This document shows positions 28,701 to 37,201 of a stretch of DNA of 64,000 nucleotides, one piece after another; within the stretch, counting starts at the first letter, position 1; the number at the start of each line of letters is the position of its first letter. The stretch comes from Planctomycetaceae bacterium (GTDB taxonomy: Bacteria > Planctomycetota > Planctomycetia > Planctomycetales > Planctomycetaceae): assembly GCA_024742875.1 (NCBI GenBank), contig JANSXP010000009.1, positions 62,001 to 126,000 on the forward strand. Reading direction: 5' to 3'. Below the pieces are notes generated by a model. The model was given only the letters and a program-made list of their open reading frames with translations. It ran no database searches and had not been told where the DNA came from. A program made the position numbers and the translations under genes.

Positions 28701-29462
28701 TTTGCGGCGTTTGGACCGCTGCGATGGCTCCGCTTCCAGACGCCCCAGTTCCTCTTTGAGCGTCTGGATGGCCGGCTGCAGACGCGCCTGTTCAGACAGC
28801 AGGACATCCAGGGGATCATCCGACGTCAGTGCGGCCGAAGCAGGTTCCTCAGCGGGCGAAGCCAGTTGGGCCTTCAGCTCGCTGGCCGTTTCCGGAGCCA
28901 GCAGAATTTTCTGAGAGTTTCGCGCTGTCTCTTCACGCCGTCGGCTGGCCGTTTCCAGTTCGGTTTGTGCCTGTTCCAGGACATCGATGGCTGTGCCTTT
29001 GAGTTCGTCAGTCGCGGAGGCATCCGCACCAGAGGCCTCCATCATACGGGTGACGTCTTCCTCGCTAAGCACGGGCACTTTTGCCGGCTCATCTGGTGGC
29101 TCAGTTTTCTCCGGTGGCGGGGCAGACGATTCGTCCGCTTTGGCGGGAGAGTCGGCAGATGTCGGCTGTTCGCCCGCCTTTGAATCGGCCGGACGTTCCC
29201 TGTCATCCCGAGCCTGCGAGGGTGAGTCATTGCCTCGCGCCGTTGCCCGAGGCTCAATCCGGAGCGTCTCCTGCCCGGGAACCAGCGGCGCCGCACAGCC
29301 GATCGCTCCGAGGACCAGCAACAGGGAGATCAGGGAAGACGCACCACGACTTTGATCGATTCTGAACACAGGAACACCGGCCGCGCAATTGATGTCGACA
29401 GAACAGGGCAGGAACGCCAATCCCCCCACGACCGCGCTTGTACCACATTGCGTCCCGGACAA
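25719..29462 (-). CDS. Giant MscS-family mechanosensitive channel (MscK/MscM type)
   Basis: Up to 1247 residues. After a possible lipoprotein-like leader (SLLLVLGAIGC), residues about 60-160 are Pro/Glu/Ala-rich and disordered. A long periplasmic coiled coil follows to about 640. About ten membrane helices lie in 645-1050. The MscS pore and beta domain are clear: VQWLAAALTVGLGFGLQEIF, NFVSGMIILFERPVRIGDVV, IRATTITDWDRKEYIVPNK, and a C-terminal domain ending FPQQDIYIRALPGD. The layout matches the large E. coli channels that open under hypo-osmotic stress. The start is uncertain: the ATG at 29462 gives an odd leader, and a GTG at 29369 would place the lipobox about 26 residues in. Confidence 0.9.
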   Translation of the reverse strand: MSGTQCGTSAVVGGLAFLPCSVDINCAAGVPVFRIDQSRGASSLISLLLVLGAIGCAAPLVPGQETLRIEPRATARGNDSPSQARDDRERPADSKAGEQPTSADSPAKADESSAPPPEKTEPPDEPAKVPVLSEEDVTRMMEASGADASATDELKGTAIDVLEQAQTELETASRRREETARNSQKILLAPETASELKAQLASPAEEPASAALTSDDPLDVLLSEQARLQPAIQTLKEELGRLEAEPSQRSKRRKEIVESQSTRNSRENALREKLALPPPAEEAEILTNARRALKQAQLQTLETESTAFQAELGRYDAEKAVDLIALQTQLTNRKLKQLVAEDERLSQLVAAKRRNDARYAQRQLQKFANGQEAESPYTYTGEGTLYAGVLTSVDDKAAAAETAALAQENVRKTNDLSATIRDVAAAKKQLEDLQETRARLLEKVARVGETGAIGLQLRKELSSLSNTRELDQRCRDRQETMQELEFTRIELDDGIREQQAAMDARSPGAASTGTIRFRLLFESLMTARAAEKTYSEYFNRLADLDAYEQELVREIEDFRSYIRTRVLWIRSNRAPSLADVKEAGGSLRELVSAANWQQLRQAVQDDLQNQLGLYVLLTALLVLLLFVQTRFRRTLGEVGDVASRRSCREFQPTARAAVLTLVISFPWPFVMGFFGWRVYATAPVASFAAAVGRGLLAASIWFLALNLLRQICKPRGLARAHFGWSDVAVPKLRSRLYGLILLMLPVIFCITTLHHFEYPAGRDALERCLFILGMMILTRFLYRVLHPGRGAFRSYIAANPAGWVKKLQWLWHVFAVGAPPILILLTALGYYYTAYELSWRLLATSWIVIGLLVVRGFCFRWFIVSHRRLRMEQTRQRLRAQAEAAAAEAGSEAAGATASPLARAQEESEELDEVSDQTERFIDSGLVITGFLLISFVCADVVQALDVLSEFRLWSTMVEVSVEQKDADGMVTIKTEPQLRPVTITNLLFAILFGCITYTAARNVPGLLQMILLQKLPLHPASRYAIRMVGRYLIVVVGVIVTFAQIGIGWAKVQWLAAALTVGLGFGLQEIFANFVSGMIILFERPVRIGDVVTIGDVTGIVSRIQIRATTITDWDRKEYIVPNKEFVTGRLLNWTLTDQTNRVVIQVGVAYGSDTSLARSLLLQAASDHPLVLEDPGPVATFESFGDSTLDLLLRCYLPDLDNRLSVITELHESIDDLFKKAQIEISFPQQDIYIRALPGDPESAA

Positions 29463-29672
29463 CTATGGCGGGTTGGCGTGGTGGAAATTCACACAATTGA
29501 CTCCGTTCACCGCCATTCGGCCTCCGATGACCAATTTGGAGCAGTGCTGGCGGCAGAATTCTTAGCAGCAGCAGCCAGCGCTGCTAAAATCTGACAATTG
29601 TGATCCAAAAACTGTGTGGCCGCGTTTGCGGGCCGTTGTCCTGTTTCTCCCGATGCTGGATTTGTTCTGAGC

Positions 29673-30230
29673 GTGTTCGGTCGTTTCCTGCTGTTTCTGA
29701 TCCTGGTCCCTCTGGTCGAGCTCGCCCTGCTTCACCAGCTTTACCAGAAGACTGATTTGCTCACCACAGTGGTAGTGGTGCTGGCGACGGGAATCATTGG
29801 GCTGAATCTTGCGCGACGCCAGGGCATGCACGCCTGGAAGGCCATTCACCTGGCGACGGCCGCCGGAAAAACGCCGTCACGTGAGATTTTGGAAGGCGTG
29901 ATGATCCTGCTGGCCGGTGCGTTTCTCATCACGCCCGGCCTGCTGACTGACGGCGTGGGCTTTGCGTTTCTAATCCCGCAGGTGCGATCTTCGCTGGGAG
30001 TGCGACTCACGGCGTGGTTCAAAGCCAAAACCGTGTCCACATTTCAGGCACGCGTGTGGCCCGATTCAGCGGATGGCAGCGCCGGCAGTGGGCCGTTTGG
30101 TGATGCGGCGCATCCCTTCGCCGACGCCCCCCCGACAGATGCAGCAGACGAAGGCCCAAGCGTCCGCGTGGTGCCACCCACCGAAGTTGAACATCGCGAT
30201 CGCAGCAGTGACGAGCCCGGATCCGATTAA
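29673..30230 (+). CDS. FxsA-family membrane protein
   Basis: 185 residues when started at the GTG at 29673 (MFGRFLLFLILVPLVELALL), which gives the usual FxsA beginning; an ATG at 29616 would add 19 atypical residues. The conserved FxsA blocks are present: VVVLATGIIGLNLARRQG, then ILLAGAFLITPGLLTDGVGF. About three to four membrane helices are followed by a polar cytoplasmic tail of 65 residues rich in Asp, Pro and Ala, longer than in E. coli. FxsA is a cytoplasmic-membrane protein known for overcoming phage T7 exclusion by F plasmid PifA; its normal role is unclear. Confidence 0.85.
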   Translation: MFGRFLLFLILVPLVELALLHQLYQKTDLLTTVVVVLATGIIGLNLARRQGMHAWKAIHLATAAGKTPSREILEGVMILLAGAFLITPGLLTDGVGFAFLIPQVRSSLGVRLTAWFKAKTVSTFQARVWPDSADGSAGSGPFGDAAHPFADAPPTDAADEGPSVRVVPPTEVEHRDRSSDEPGSD

Positions 30231-30637
30231 CCTGACAACACGGTCGCCGCGGCGGCGTGGGAAGCATTGGGTATCCCGCCTTTCAGCCTCTGCGATATTC
30301 TGAGCGAAGCCACAGAACGACTTGACGTATCATGCACGTTTCCTTACCGTCTTGCCGGTGCAAACGTCCACTACCAGAGCAGGGCAAGCATCCGCCCTAT
30401 CGCGGTGTGACGGCAGGTCCAAAGGCCTGTAACAATCAGAGTCTCAGCGAAGATTCCCCATCGGCGAGAGCTGCACTGTCGGCTCAGCCCAGAATAAAAA
30501 CGCCGCCCGACCGATCCCCGGCCAGGAGCGGCCACTGGAAGCACCAGAACAGAGGAAGCTCACTTCAGCAATGGAGTGGGCTTCTTCGCTTTGCCCCACG
30601 GATAGCCACCACGCCGAACGAGCCCAGGCAAACTGCA
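30231..30637. other. Convergent intergenic region
   Basis: Lies between the ends of the FxsA-like gene and the SUMF1-like gene. A perfect 10-bp palindrome CGCCGCGGCG occurs near 30245, where it could form part of a terminator stem. No gene was recognised. Confidence 0.4.
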
Positions 30638-31717
30638 CTATTCGGCAATCACCGGCCCTTCGACCAACACACGGAAACCGTTAGTCGTGCTCGCCGCGGT
30701 GGGAATGCCGTCGTGCCGTCCCGAACAGCGACAACTGAAGGCCGCATTAAACCAGCTGCCCCCCCGAACGGAATGCCATGCGGTGGCCTGGCGTGGTCCG
30801 GTCGGGTCCACGCGCGCCGTCGAACTGTAGTAGTTCGCATCAAACCAGTCGGAACACCATTCGCCCACATTGCCGTGCATATCATGCAGCCCCCAGGCGT
30901 TCGCACGGTAACTGCCCACCGCAGCGGTCCGCTGCGCGCCGTCGGTCCAGGGCGCTGCTGCTGTGGCTTCAGGCTGCAGAGTCAGAAAGGCGGAATCGCG
31001 CACGTTAGCATACCCCTGGAGCGAAGCTGGCGCATCGCCGGTGCTGTATCGCGCAGCGTTTCCACCGCGGCAGGCATACTCCCATTCGGCCTCGGTCGGC
31101 AGTCGGCAGATCTGCCCTGTCTGAGCGGTCATCCACTCACAAAAGGCCGTGGCATCGCCCCACGAAACACAGACCACCGGGTGGTTGTCCGTCTGGGCGA
31201 ATCCCGGTGAATGCCAACTCGTCGCTGGCTGCTGTTGAATGCCGCCTGTTTGCAGGTTGAGGCTGTTCGCGCCGGTGCCCGTGCGTTCCACCTGTGTCCG
31301 GTACCCGGTGGCCTCCACAAAACGTCGAAACTGTCCAACCGTGACCTCATATCGCCCGAGCAGAAACCCGCGCGACAGACTCACCGAATGCGGCGGAAAC
31401 TCACTGGCCGTCTGTTTGTCGGACACGGCATTTGGCTGCGCGCCCATCCGAAATGTGCCGGCTTCCAGAGGAACAAACTCCATGCCCCCGATTGTCTGAA
31501 TGTCCGATGGACGACCGAGACGGCTCCCAGAATCCGCCTGGGATGCCGCACCAGATGGCCGTTCGCCCGTTGGCACGTTGTCTTCGCGACGGGTCGAACT
31601 GTTGACCTCAGGACGCAGCAGTCCACAGCCGGTCAGTTGCGCGGCTATCAGCGCGGCAACCAAAAGGCGGCCGCAGTGCAGCGGACGGCAAGCGGCATTG
31701 GAAACAGGGTCGGGCAT
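30638..31717 (-). CDS. SUMF1/formylglycine-generating-enzyme-like lipoprotein
   Basis: 359 residues from the ATG at 31717, which begins a lipoprotein signal ending AALIAAQLTGC. Residues about 75-355 form a complete SUMF1 fold: FVPLEAGTFRMG, RGFLLGRYEVTVGQFRRFV, HPVVCVSWGDATAFCEWM, CRLPTEAEWEYACRGG, NAWGLHDMHGNVGEWCSDW, and GGSWFNAAFSCRCSGR near the end. The two Cys in FSCRC do not match the CxxxxC of true formylglycine generators, so it more likely belongs to the large group with other or unknown substrates. It is the last gene of the minus-strand block that starts with the exopolysaccharide kinase. Confidence 0.85.
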   Translation of the reverse strand: MPDPVSNAACRPLHCGRLLVAALIAAQLTGCGLLRPEVNSSTRREDNVPTGERPSGAASQADSGSRLGRPSDIQTIGGMEFVPLEAGTFRMGAQPNAVSDKQTASEFPPHSVSLSRGFLLGRYEVTVGQFRRFVEATGYRTQVERTGTGANSLNLQTGGIQQQPATSWHSPGFAQTDNHPVVCVSWGDATAFCEWMTAQTGQICRLPTEAEWEYACRGGNAARYSTGDAPASLQGYANVRDSAFLTLQPEATAAAPWTDGAQRTAAVGSYRANAWGLHDMHGNVGEWCSDWFDANYYSSTARVDPTGPRQATAWHSVRGGSWFNAAFSCRCSGRHDGIPTAASTTNGFRVLVEGPVIAE

Positions 31718-31796
31718 GATCCAGCCGGTACAGGAAGAGGGGGGGCTGGATGCTACTCGTAGCAGCGGAGCACGGAAACAGGAATCCGTGCGGTCG

Positions 31797-33401
31797 TTAT
31801 TCAACCAGCTTCAGCACATGAATCACAGGCAGCTCTTCATAATCGTTGACGGCCGCTTTGGCCGCATCCACCTCGCTGAGGTACAGCAGATTTCGTTCAC
31901 GATCGTAGGCCATGCCGCCGATTTCCTTGCCGCAGTCCTGATACATGAACCGATTCAGGCTGCCGCCGGGAGTCTGCCCGTTCCAGCGATACCACGGATC
32001 TTTGTTGGGCACAGCCCGTTTGGCCCCCGCGAGGATCTGCCGGGGATCGTAAAACAGCATCTGCACTTCATACGCGGAAGCGTGATAACCTTTGTAGTCG
32101 TAGCACTCTCCGGGGCGCGGCATTCCGTAGTGCACCGGCCCCAGGCCTTTGCGTCCCACAACGACCACCGCCTGTTTTTTGCCCAGCGTGAGCCAGGCGG
32201 CTCCCTGCCAGCTGTCCGCCGGATGATGGCCGGTCATCGGCGCGTCCATCGGATACCACAGCAAAGGAACCGCATCGAGACTGGCTCCGGGCGACAGATT
32301 CTCCTGCGTCACTCGGTATGCATACAGGGCGGGCCCCTGGCTGGATGTCTGTCGGCCCGTGCTGATCTGCAGACCGGACATCAGGTTCCTGCCATCCAGA
32401 TAACCGTCCGCGATCCCCGCGGGAATCTCCGCGATGTAACCCGCGTTCTTATAACTGTGCCAGCGGCTGCCGCCGTTTTGTGGCCCCAGATGCCACAGGC
32501 CGCGAACCGCGTCGCTCGACAGATCTGTCGATGTCAGACCGTGCGACAGGTAGTCTACGCGGGAAACGTTGTAATACTTGTAGATGGTCCAGTGGAGCCG
32601 GTTGCCCACCACCTGCATGCCGCCGATCTTGAATGGTTCCGATGAGCCAGCCGTCATCCGCCCTCGAATGCCTTTGGTAATGTCGGCAAACGGCTGCAGG
32701 ATTTTCGCTTCCGGAATCCGGTTGATGTCCCTGTGTGGTGAGACCACCGGCCGGGGAATGTTGATCTCCGCAATCAGCTGTTGATGCTCGTGCCCCATCA
32801 GAAACAGTGACCCGGGATGTCCATCGTCGGGACCACTGGGATCTCCGTCGGCCCGATAGGCAATCGCCCAGCCACCCAGGCCAAACCGACTGCCGTTGCC
32901 ATCGCCGAATTCCGGGCGAAAACCGCCCAGGTATTCGAAGTTACCGGGCGTGATGAGCTGTGGATGCAGAGGCGTCTGCTGCCGCACAGGAGCTGATGTG
33001 GTCAGCGAGTGGGAAGGCGCAGCCGCTTCAGTCGCCGTTCCATCGTCCGCCCGAATTTCTTCCTCCGACTGCGTGATCGGATCTGTGTCATGGAAGTCCT
33101 CAACCGCAAACTGCTCATCAAGCCGCTGGCTTTGTTCCTGAGCCTGCTGCCGCAGGTCACGGATACGCTGTAGTTCGTCCTGGACGACGTCCGGCTTCCC
33201 TGCGGTCTCCGATCTGTTTACGTCGCCACTGGCGGCATCCGTGGATGCCACTTCGGTGACAGGGGCTGCGGGCTCGACATCCACCGTCGTCCGGGCACTG
33301 GCGTCCGGCGTGTGCCCAAGGTCCGCGACAATGTCCCGCGCCATAAACACGGCCAGAGCAGCAGCAGCCACAACCATAGACAGGTACGCAATCGTTTTCA
33401 T
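31797..33401 (-). CDS. Secreted hypothetical protein, likely beta-propeller
   Basis: 534 residues with a signal peptide or anchor (MKTIAYLSMVVAAAALAVFMA), a disordered Ala/Thr/Glu linker with a short Gln/Arg helix (about 75-100), and a C-terminal 380-residue domain. That domain repeats strand motifs such as FEYLGGFRPEF, GHPGSLFLMGHEHQQLIAEI, GGMQVVGNRLHWTIY, AAWLTLGKKQAVVVVGRK and IGGMAYDRERNLLYLSEVD, which suggests a propeller. I do not recognise a named family. It lies 61 bp after the ligase-like gene on the same strand, so it may be part of the exopolysaccharide transcription unit. Confidence 0.7.
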   Translation of the reverse strand: MKTIAYLSMVVAAAALAVFMARDIVADLGHTPDASARTTVDVEPAAPVTEVASTDAASGDVNRSETAGKPDVVQDELQRIRDLRQQAQEQSQRLDEQFAVEDFHDTDPITQSEEEIRADDGTATEAAAPSHSLTTSAPVRQQTPLHPQLITPGNFEYLGGFRPEFGDGNGSRFGLGGWAIAYRADGDPSGPDDGHPGSLFLMGHEHQQLIAEINIPRPVVSPHRDINRIPEAKILQPFADITKGIRGRMTAGSSEPFKIGGMQVVGNRLHWTIYKYYNVSRVDYLSHGLTSTDLSSDAVRGLWHLGPQNGGSRWHSYKNAGYIAEIPAGIADGYLDGRNLMSGLQISTGRQTSSQGPALYAYRVTQENLSPGASLDAVPLLWYPMDAPMTGHHPADSWQGAAWLTLGKKQAVVVVGRKGLGPVHYGMPRPGECYDYKGYHASAYEVQMLFYDPRQILAGAKRAVPNKDPWYRWNGQTPGGSLNRFMYQDCGKEIGGMAYDRERNLLYLSEVDAAKAAVNDYEELPVIHVLKLVE

Positions 33402-33461
33402 GGTTGCGATGCTCGCAGTGCGGGTTGGACTGGCTGGGCGAACGCAGTGTGTGCGTCAACT

Positions 33462-34974
33462 CTAGTTCATGATCACGGGCGGATCATTGGGATCGAAGCC
33501 GGCGTTCCATGCCGTTGTTCTCACGGGCGCGGTGGCCACAGGTGCTGCCAGTCCCGGCGATGCATCGGCTGCAGATTTGCCGTCACCGTATGAACCCGCG
33601 CTCACCGAAGCGGGCGGATAAGTCGCGTTTGCTGCGGCCTGACTCAGGGCAGATTCTGTCGTCACCGTTTCACGCCAGTCGACCGCAGGCACACCGACAC
33701 CAGCCAGCGCTGGTTCAGCAAGAGGCTGAATCTCGCCGTTTTCCAGCATGCGGTTGTAAACCAGAATGCCACCCGCTCCCAGCAGAGCCACATAGTAGGG
33801 CACTTCCAGCGCTTCCAGACTGACAAACTGCGCCGACACTCCGAAACCGACCAATGCGGCAATCGTCATGCGACACGAATCGCCAAACCATGGCGGCGCG
33901 TTGGGGCCAATCGTCATCAGCAGCATGGCGCATCGCCAGATGCACACCAGATAAAAGCCCGAGAACATAATGATGCCCGGCAGCCCGGTTTCAGTTGCCG
34001 TCTGCACCCACAGGCTGTGGGCTTCCTTGTTCTTTTCCCAGCCAAACTCTTCCGCGTGCAGCGGCCAGTGGTCAGGGCCGCAGCCAAAAATCGGATCCCG
34101 CTTAAACAGCGTCCAGCAGTCTTTCCACAGGTCAAGTCGACTCTGAGCCGACGCTTCGTGCTTACCGGCTTTCTTTTCAAACGTTCGCATAAAGCGAGCG
34201 CGAACTTCCGGGCCAGCCATCAGCAGCCCGGCAAGGATTCCGACAGCGAACATCGTGTAATGAAACGACGTCTTCTTAATCAGAAAGAAGGAAATCATCA
34301 CGCCGATGCCTGTCGCCAGCATCGCCCCCCCGCGAAAACGAAAACAGAATCGCATGCAGAATCAGGGCCATACACAGGCCAATGACGCCCTTTTGAGGTA
34401 TGGAATCAGTGTTCAGAAACAGAAAGAAGGCCACACCGAGTGACGTCACAAACCCAATGGCGGCCGAGTTATTGTCCACGCCGCCAAAGCCGTTGAAGTA
34501 CAGGAAGTTGTATCCCTGGAAATAACGGATATTCAGGTCAAAGCACACGTATCCCTGACACAGCACAATCACCCACGCGAGAGACTTCAGGTCTTTGATG
34601 TCCCGACACGTGGTGATGCCGACCAGAAACGGCAGCAGAATTTTTCCGATCTGCTCCACGAAGTACCACGCATGCGGCGGACTGTCGGCGCCAAATGCCA
34701 GCAGCACACTCCACATCCAGAAGCCCACAAACAGGAACAGAACCAGTCGGGCTTTGCCAAGCTTCCAGTTGCCGAACCCGCGACACGCCCAGCTGAGCAG
34801 CATGGCACCGGCCACGATCAGACTGAATCGCCCGCCGGAAATGGAATGGGCCCACATGAAGTCAGGACGCAGCAAAGCGAGGGCCACGTAAGCCAGAAAT
34901 CCGTAGAACGGGGAGAACAGCGATGAGCTGACGCCCATGGCAGTCAGCAGCCATGTAAAGACCAGACCTTTCAC
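33462..34974 (-). pseudogene. O-antigen-ligase-like membrane protein, split by a frameshift
   Basis: Two frames together make one Wzy_C-type protein of about 500 residues. The first (34974 to about 34325) has eight or so membrane helices and reads through AILFSFSRG. The second continues with AMLATGIGVMISFFL, the large loop and the ligase signature EAHSLWVQTATETGLPG, then a disordered Ala-rich tail. The join is in a run of seven G (C on the plus strand, 34325-34331). Removing one G restores SRGAMLATG, matching the SRGA element of this family. The first part resembles the ligase-like proteins found with exosortase-type loci. The gene overlaps the glycosyltransferase stop by 4 bp. It may be a pseudogene, a phase-variable gene or a sequencing error. 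Confidence 0.85.
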
Positions 34975-36197
34975 TGCCCCACCTCAATTTCGCGTTCGGG
35001 CTCTGAATATGTTGTGTCCACCATTTCATTCAGTGGTTCCAGACAGCTTTCCCAGCGGTGGTTCAGCTGTACCCACGCACTGGCAGCCATGCCCAGTTCT
35101 TCCGCGCGGCAGCGGTCTTCAAACACACGGCCAATCTGAGACACCCAGTCGTCGATGGAGTCTGCATTGAGCAACTGCAGCCCGGGTTCAATGTCCAGGC
35201 CTTTCAGAGGCTCTGTGGAACAGACAATCGGACGGCCACACGCCATCGCCTCCAGGACCTTGTTCTGCACGCCTCGGGCGATGCGCAGAGGTACCACGAC
35301 ACACTCGGATTCGTGCAAATGAGGCCGCACATCAGGAACCGGCCCCACCACGTTCACGCCGGGCAGCTCATCGAGGGCCTGCACTTCGCGTGTGGGGCTC
35401 TTGCCAACAATGCGAAACTCGGCGTCCGGATAGCGAGCGCGAACTCGCGGCCAGACTTCGCGACTGAACCACGTGACAGCATCGCTGTTCGGCAGGTAGT
35501 TGAGGACGCCCACAAACACACAGGAGTGTTTTTTCGGCTCCACGTGCATCGGGGCAAAGTACTCGGTATCAACACCGTTGCCGATGGCCTGAATGGGGGC
35601 TTCCGGACAGAACTGAGTGAACAGACTGCGTTCCGCATCGCTGACAACGAGCAGACGTTCCGAAGACTGCGCCAGTCGGATTTCCAGTTCGCGCAAACGC
35701 TCACCTTCCGTCTGGTAAACGCGGGACATGGGAAACCGAGCGGCCTGGGCATAGTCCAGCCACTTCTGACTGTCGACGTCAATCAGATCCACCCAGGCGT
35801 GCTGAATATGGCCCAGCTCCGGCGTCCTCAGGTATTCGGCAATCCCCGAAGACGAAGACAGCGTGGCCGTATACCTGGTTCGCATCGCCCACTGCCGAAT
35901 CACAGAACTGAGCACGCGGTTATCGAACAGCCCTTCGGTGACCGTGCGTCCCCGCAGCAGCGACACGGCCCCACGGACGTACCGCATTTTTCCGCTGTGC
36001 GGCACGACGGCCAGACGTGTGGTGACACCTTCCAGAGCGGTTCGCGTGGCATGCGAAACGGGCTCATCGGCCAGGCAGATCAGATCCACTTCTGAGCGCG
36101 CCGCCAGATACTTCAGGATGTTCCATGTGCGAATCCGGTCTCCGCGATCCGGCGGCCAGGGCACACGATGCGTGATATACAGAACGCGGGGCTTCAT
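34971..36197 (-). CDS. Glycosyltransferase, PEP-CTERM/EpsH1-associated type
   Basis: 408 residues of GT-B fold. The N-terminus RVLYITHRVPWPPDRGDRIR is the hallmark of the sugar transferases found in exosortase/EpsH exopolysaccharide loci (TIGR03087 type). The donor-binding half has VGVLNYLPNSDAVTWF, FRIVGKSPT, VGPVPDVRPHL, and the nucleotide-sugar motif VPLRIARGVQNKVLEAMACG with its conserved Glu. It should add a sugar to a lipid-linked chain in the cytoplasm. Start and stop overlap the neighbouring genes by 4 bp each, so translation is coupled across deacetylase, transferase and ligase. Confidence 0.92.
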   Translation of the reverse strand: MKPRVLYITHRVPWPPDRGDRIRTWNILKYLAARSEVDLICLADEPVSHATRTALEGVTTRLAVVPHSGKMRYVRGAVSLLRGRTVTEGLFDNRVLSSVIRQWAMRTRYTATLSSSSGIAEYLRTPELGHIQHAWVDLIDVDSQKWLDYAQAARFPMSRVYQTEGERLRELEIRLAQSSERLLVVSDAERSLFTQFCPEAPIQAIGNGVDTEYFAPMHVEPKKHSCVFVGVLNYLPNSDAVTWFSREVWPRVRARYPDAEFRIVGKSPTREVQALDELPGVNVVGPVPDVRPHLHESECVVVPLRIARGVQNKVLEAMACGRPIVCSTEPLKGLDIEPGLQLLNADSIDDWVSQIGRVFEDRCRAEELGMAASAWVQLNHRWESCLEPLNEMVDTTYSEPEREIEVGQ

Positions 36198-37150
36198 ACG
36201 GACACCTCCGGTGATGTCTCTGATAAGACCGACGGATCGACGGCAGATTCTGTTGCGGCTGCCCGGCTCGTTGCTGACTCATTTCCTGCCAAACGCATCC
36301 CTGCCAGCACATCCGACATGGTGCCCAGCCGAAATGTCTGCAGCAGGGCACGCATTTTGGGCGTCGTGGTTTTCAGGTTTTGATAGTGGCGGAACCGTGA
36401 CTTCCAGGAGCAGGCCACCCGTGGCTGATCGGGATCGAACTCCCACGGATGGATGTAGACATTGAGTGGACGCTGCTGAGCTCGCACGCGATGGAGCAGT
36501 CGTTTCGTCAGCCACCAGGGAAACAGTCGCAGATATCCACCGCCACCGACGGGCACACGCGTGCCCCATTCGCACACCATCCCCGGGAATTCGGTGATGG
36601 GGCCTGATGGCGTGGTAATCACGTGCGGCTCCAGACGAGCCGTGGGAATGCCGTAGCGATCATGACGAATCGGATAGATGCTCGAATCCGTCGTGAATCC
36701 CTCTTCGATCAGGATTTCCAGAGCCCACAGCGAATCATTGGTGATCGAAAAACTGGGCGAGCGATACAGCCGCACGGCGTAGCCCACAGTGTCCTGGAGG
36801 ATGTCACGCGACTCGATCAGGTCCGCCCGAAAGCGGTCTGGTCCCAGCTCATACACCAACTGGTGATTCTGGCTGTGGCAGCCGATCTCGTGCCCCGCTG
36901 ACGCAATCTCGCGAATCAGCTGCGGATAACGCTCGGCCACCCAGCCAAGAACAAAAAACGTGCCGCGAGTATTTGTCTGTGCCGCAATTTCCAAAGCCGC
37001 GTGTGTGTTCCGCTCGACACGACATTCAAACGCCGACCAGTCGGCGGGATCAATGACAGAGGTGAACGCTCCGACGTGAAAATAGTCTTCCACATCGACC
37101 GTAAACGCGCCGTCCAGTCCTGTCCGCTGACCGCTCATCTGCTGCCCCAC
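36194..37150 (-). CDS. Polysaccharide deacetylase, exosortase-locus subfamily
   Basis: 318 residues of NodB/carbohydrate-esterase-4 type. The catalytic beginning FTVDVEDYFHV carries the Asp pair, HEIGCHSQNHQLV gives the metal-binding His pair, and YRSPSFSITNDSLWAL is the third motif. The C-terminal third (GGGYLRLFPWWLTKRLL, NVYIHPWEFDPDQPRV) is the extension typical of the subfamily in PEP-CTERM/exosortase loci (TIGR03006 type). It probably removes N-acetyl groups from the exopolysaccharide made by this locus. There is no signal peptide, as is common in this subfamily. It overlaps the glycosyltransferase start by 4 bp. Confidence 0.93.
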   Translation of the reverse strand: MGQQMSGQRTGLDGAFTVDVEDYFHVGAFTSVIDPADWSAFECRVERNTHAALEIAAQTNTRGTFFVLGWVAERYPQLIREIASAGHEIGCHSQNHQLVYELGPDRFRADLIESRDILQDTVGYAVRLYRSPSFSITNDSLWALEILIEEGFTTDSSIYPIRHDRYGIPTARLEPHVITTPSGPITEFPGMVCEWGTRVPVGGGGYLRLFPWWLTKRLLHRVRAQQRPLNVYIHPWEFDPDQPRVACSWKSRFRHYQNLKTTTPKMRALLQTFRLGTMSDVLAGMRLAGNESATSRAAATESAVDPSVLSETSPEVSV

Positions 37151-37201
37151 CTTTTCCGAACAACGACAGCCGATGCTGCCGGCTGCTCACTTTGCACGCG
37201 A

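Noticed and set aside
31500-32645. 381-codon open frame antisense to the SUMF1-like and propeller genes
   Set aside because: It spans two well-supported minus-strand genes and has no signal, motif or ribosome site.
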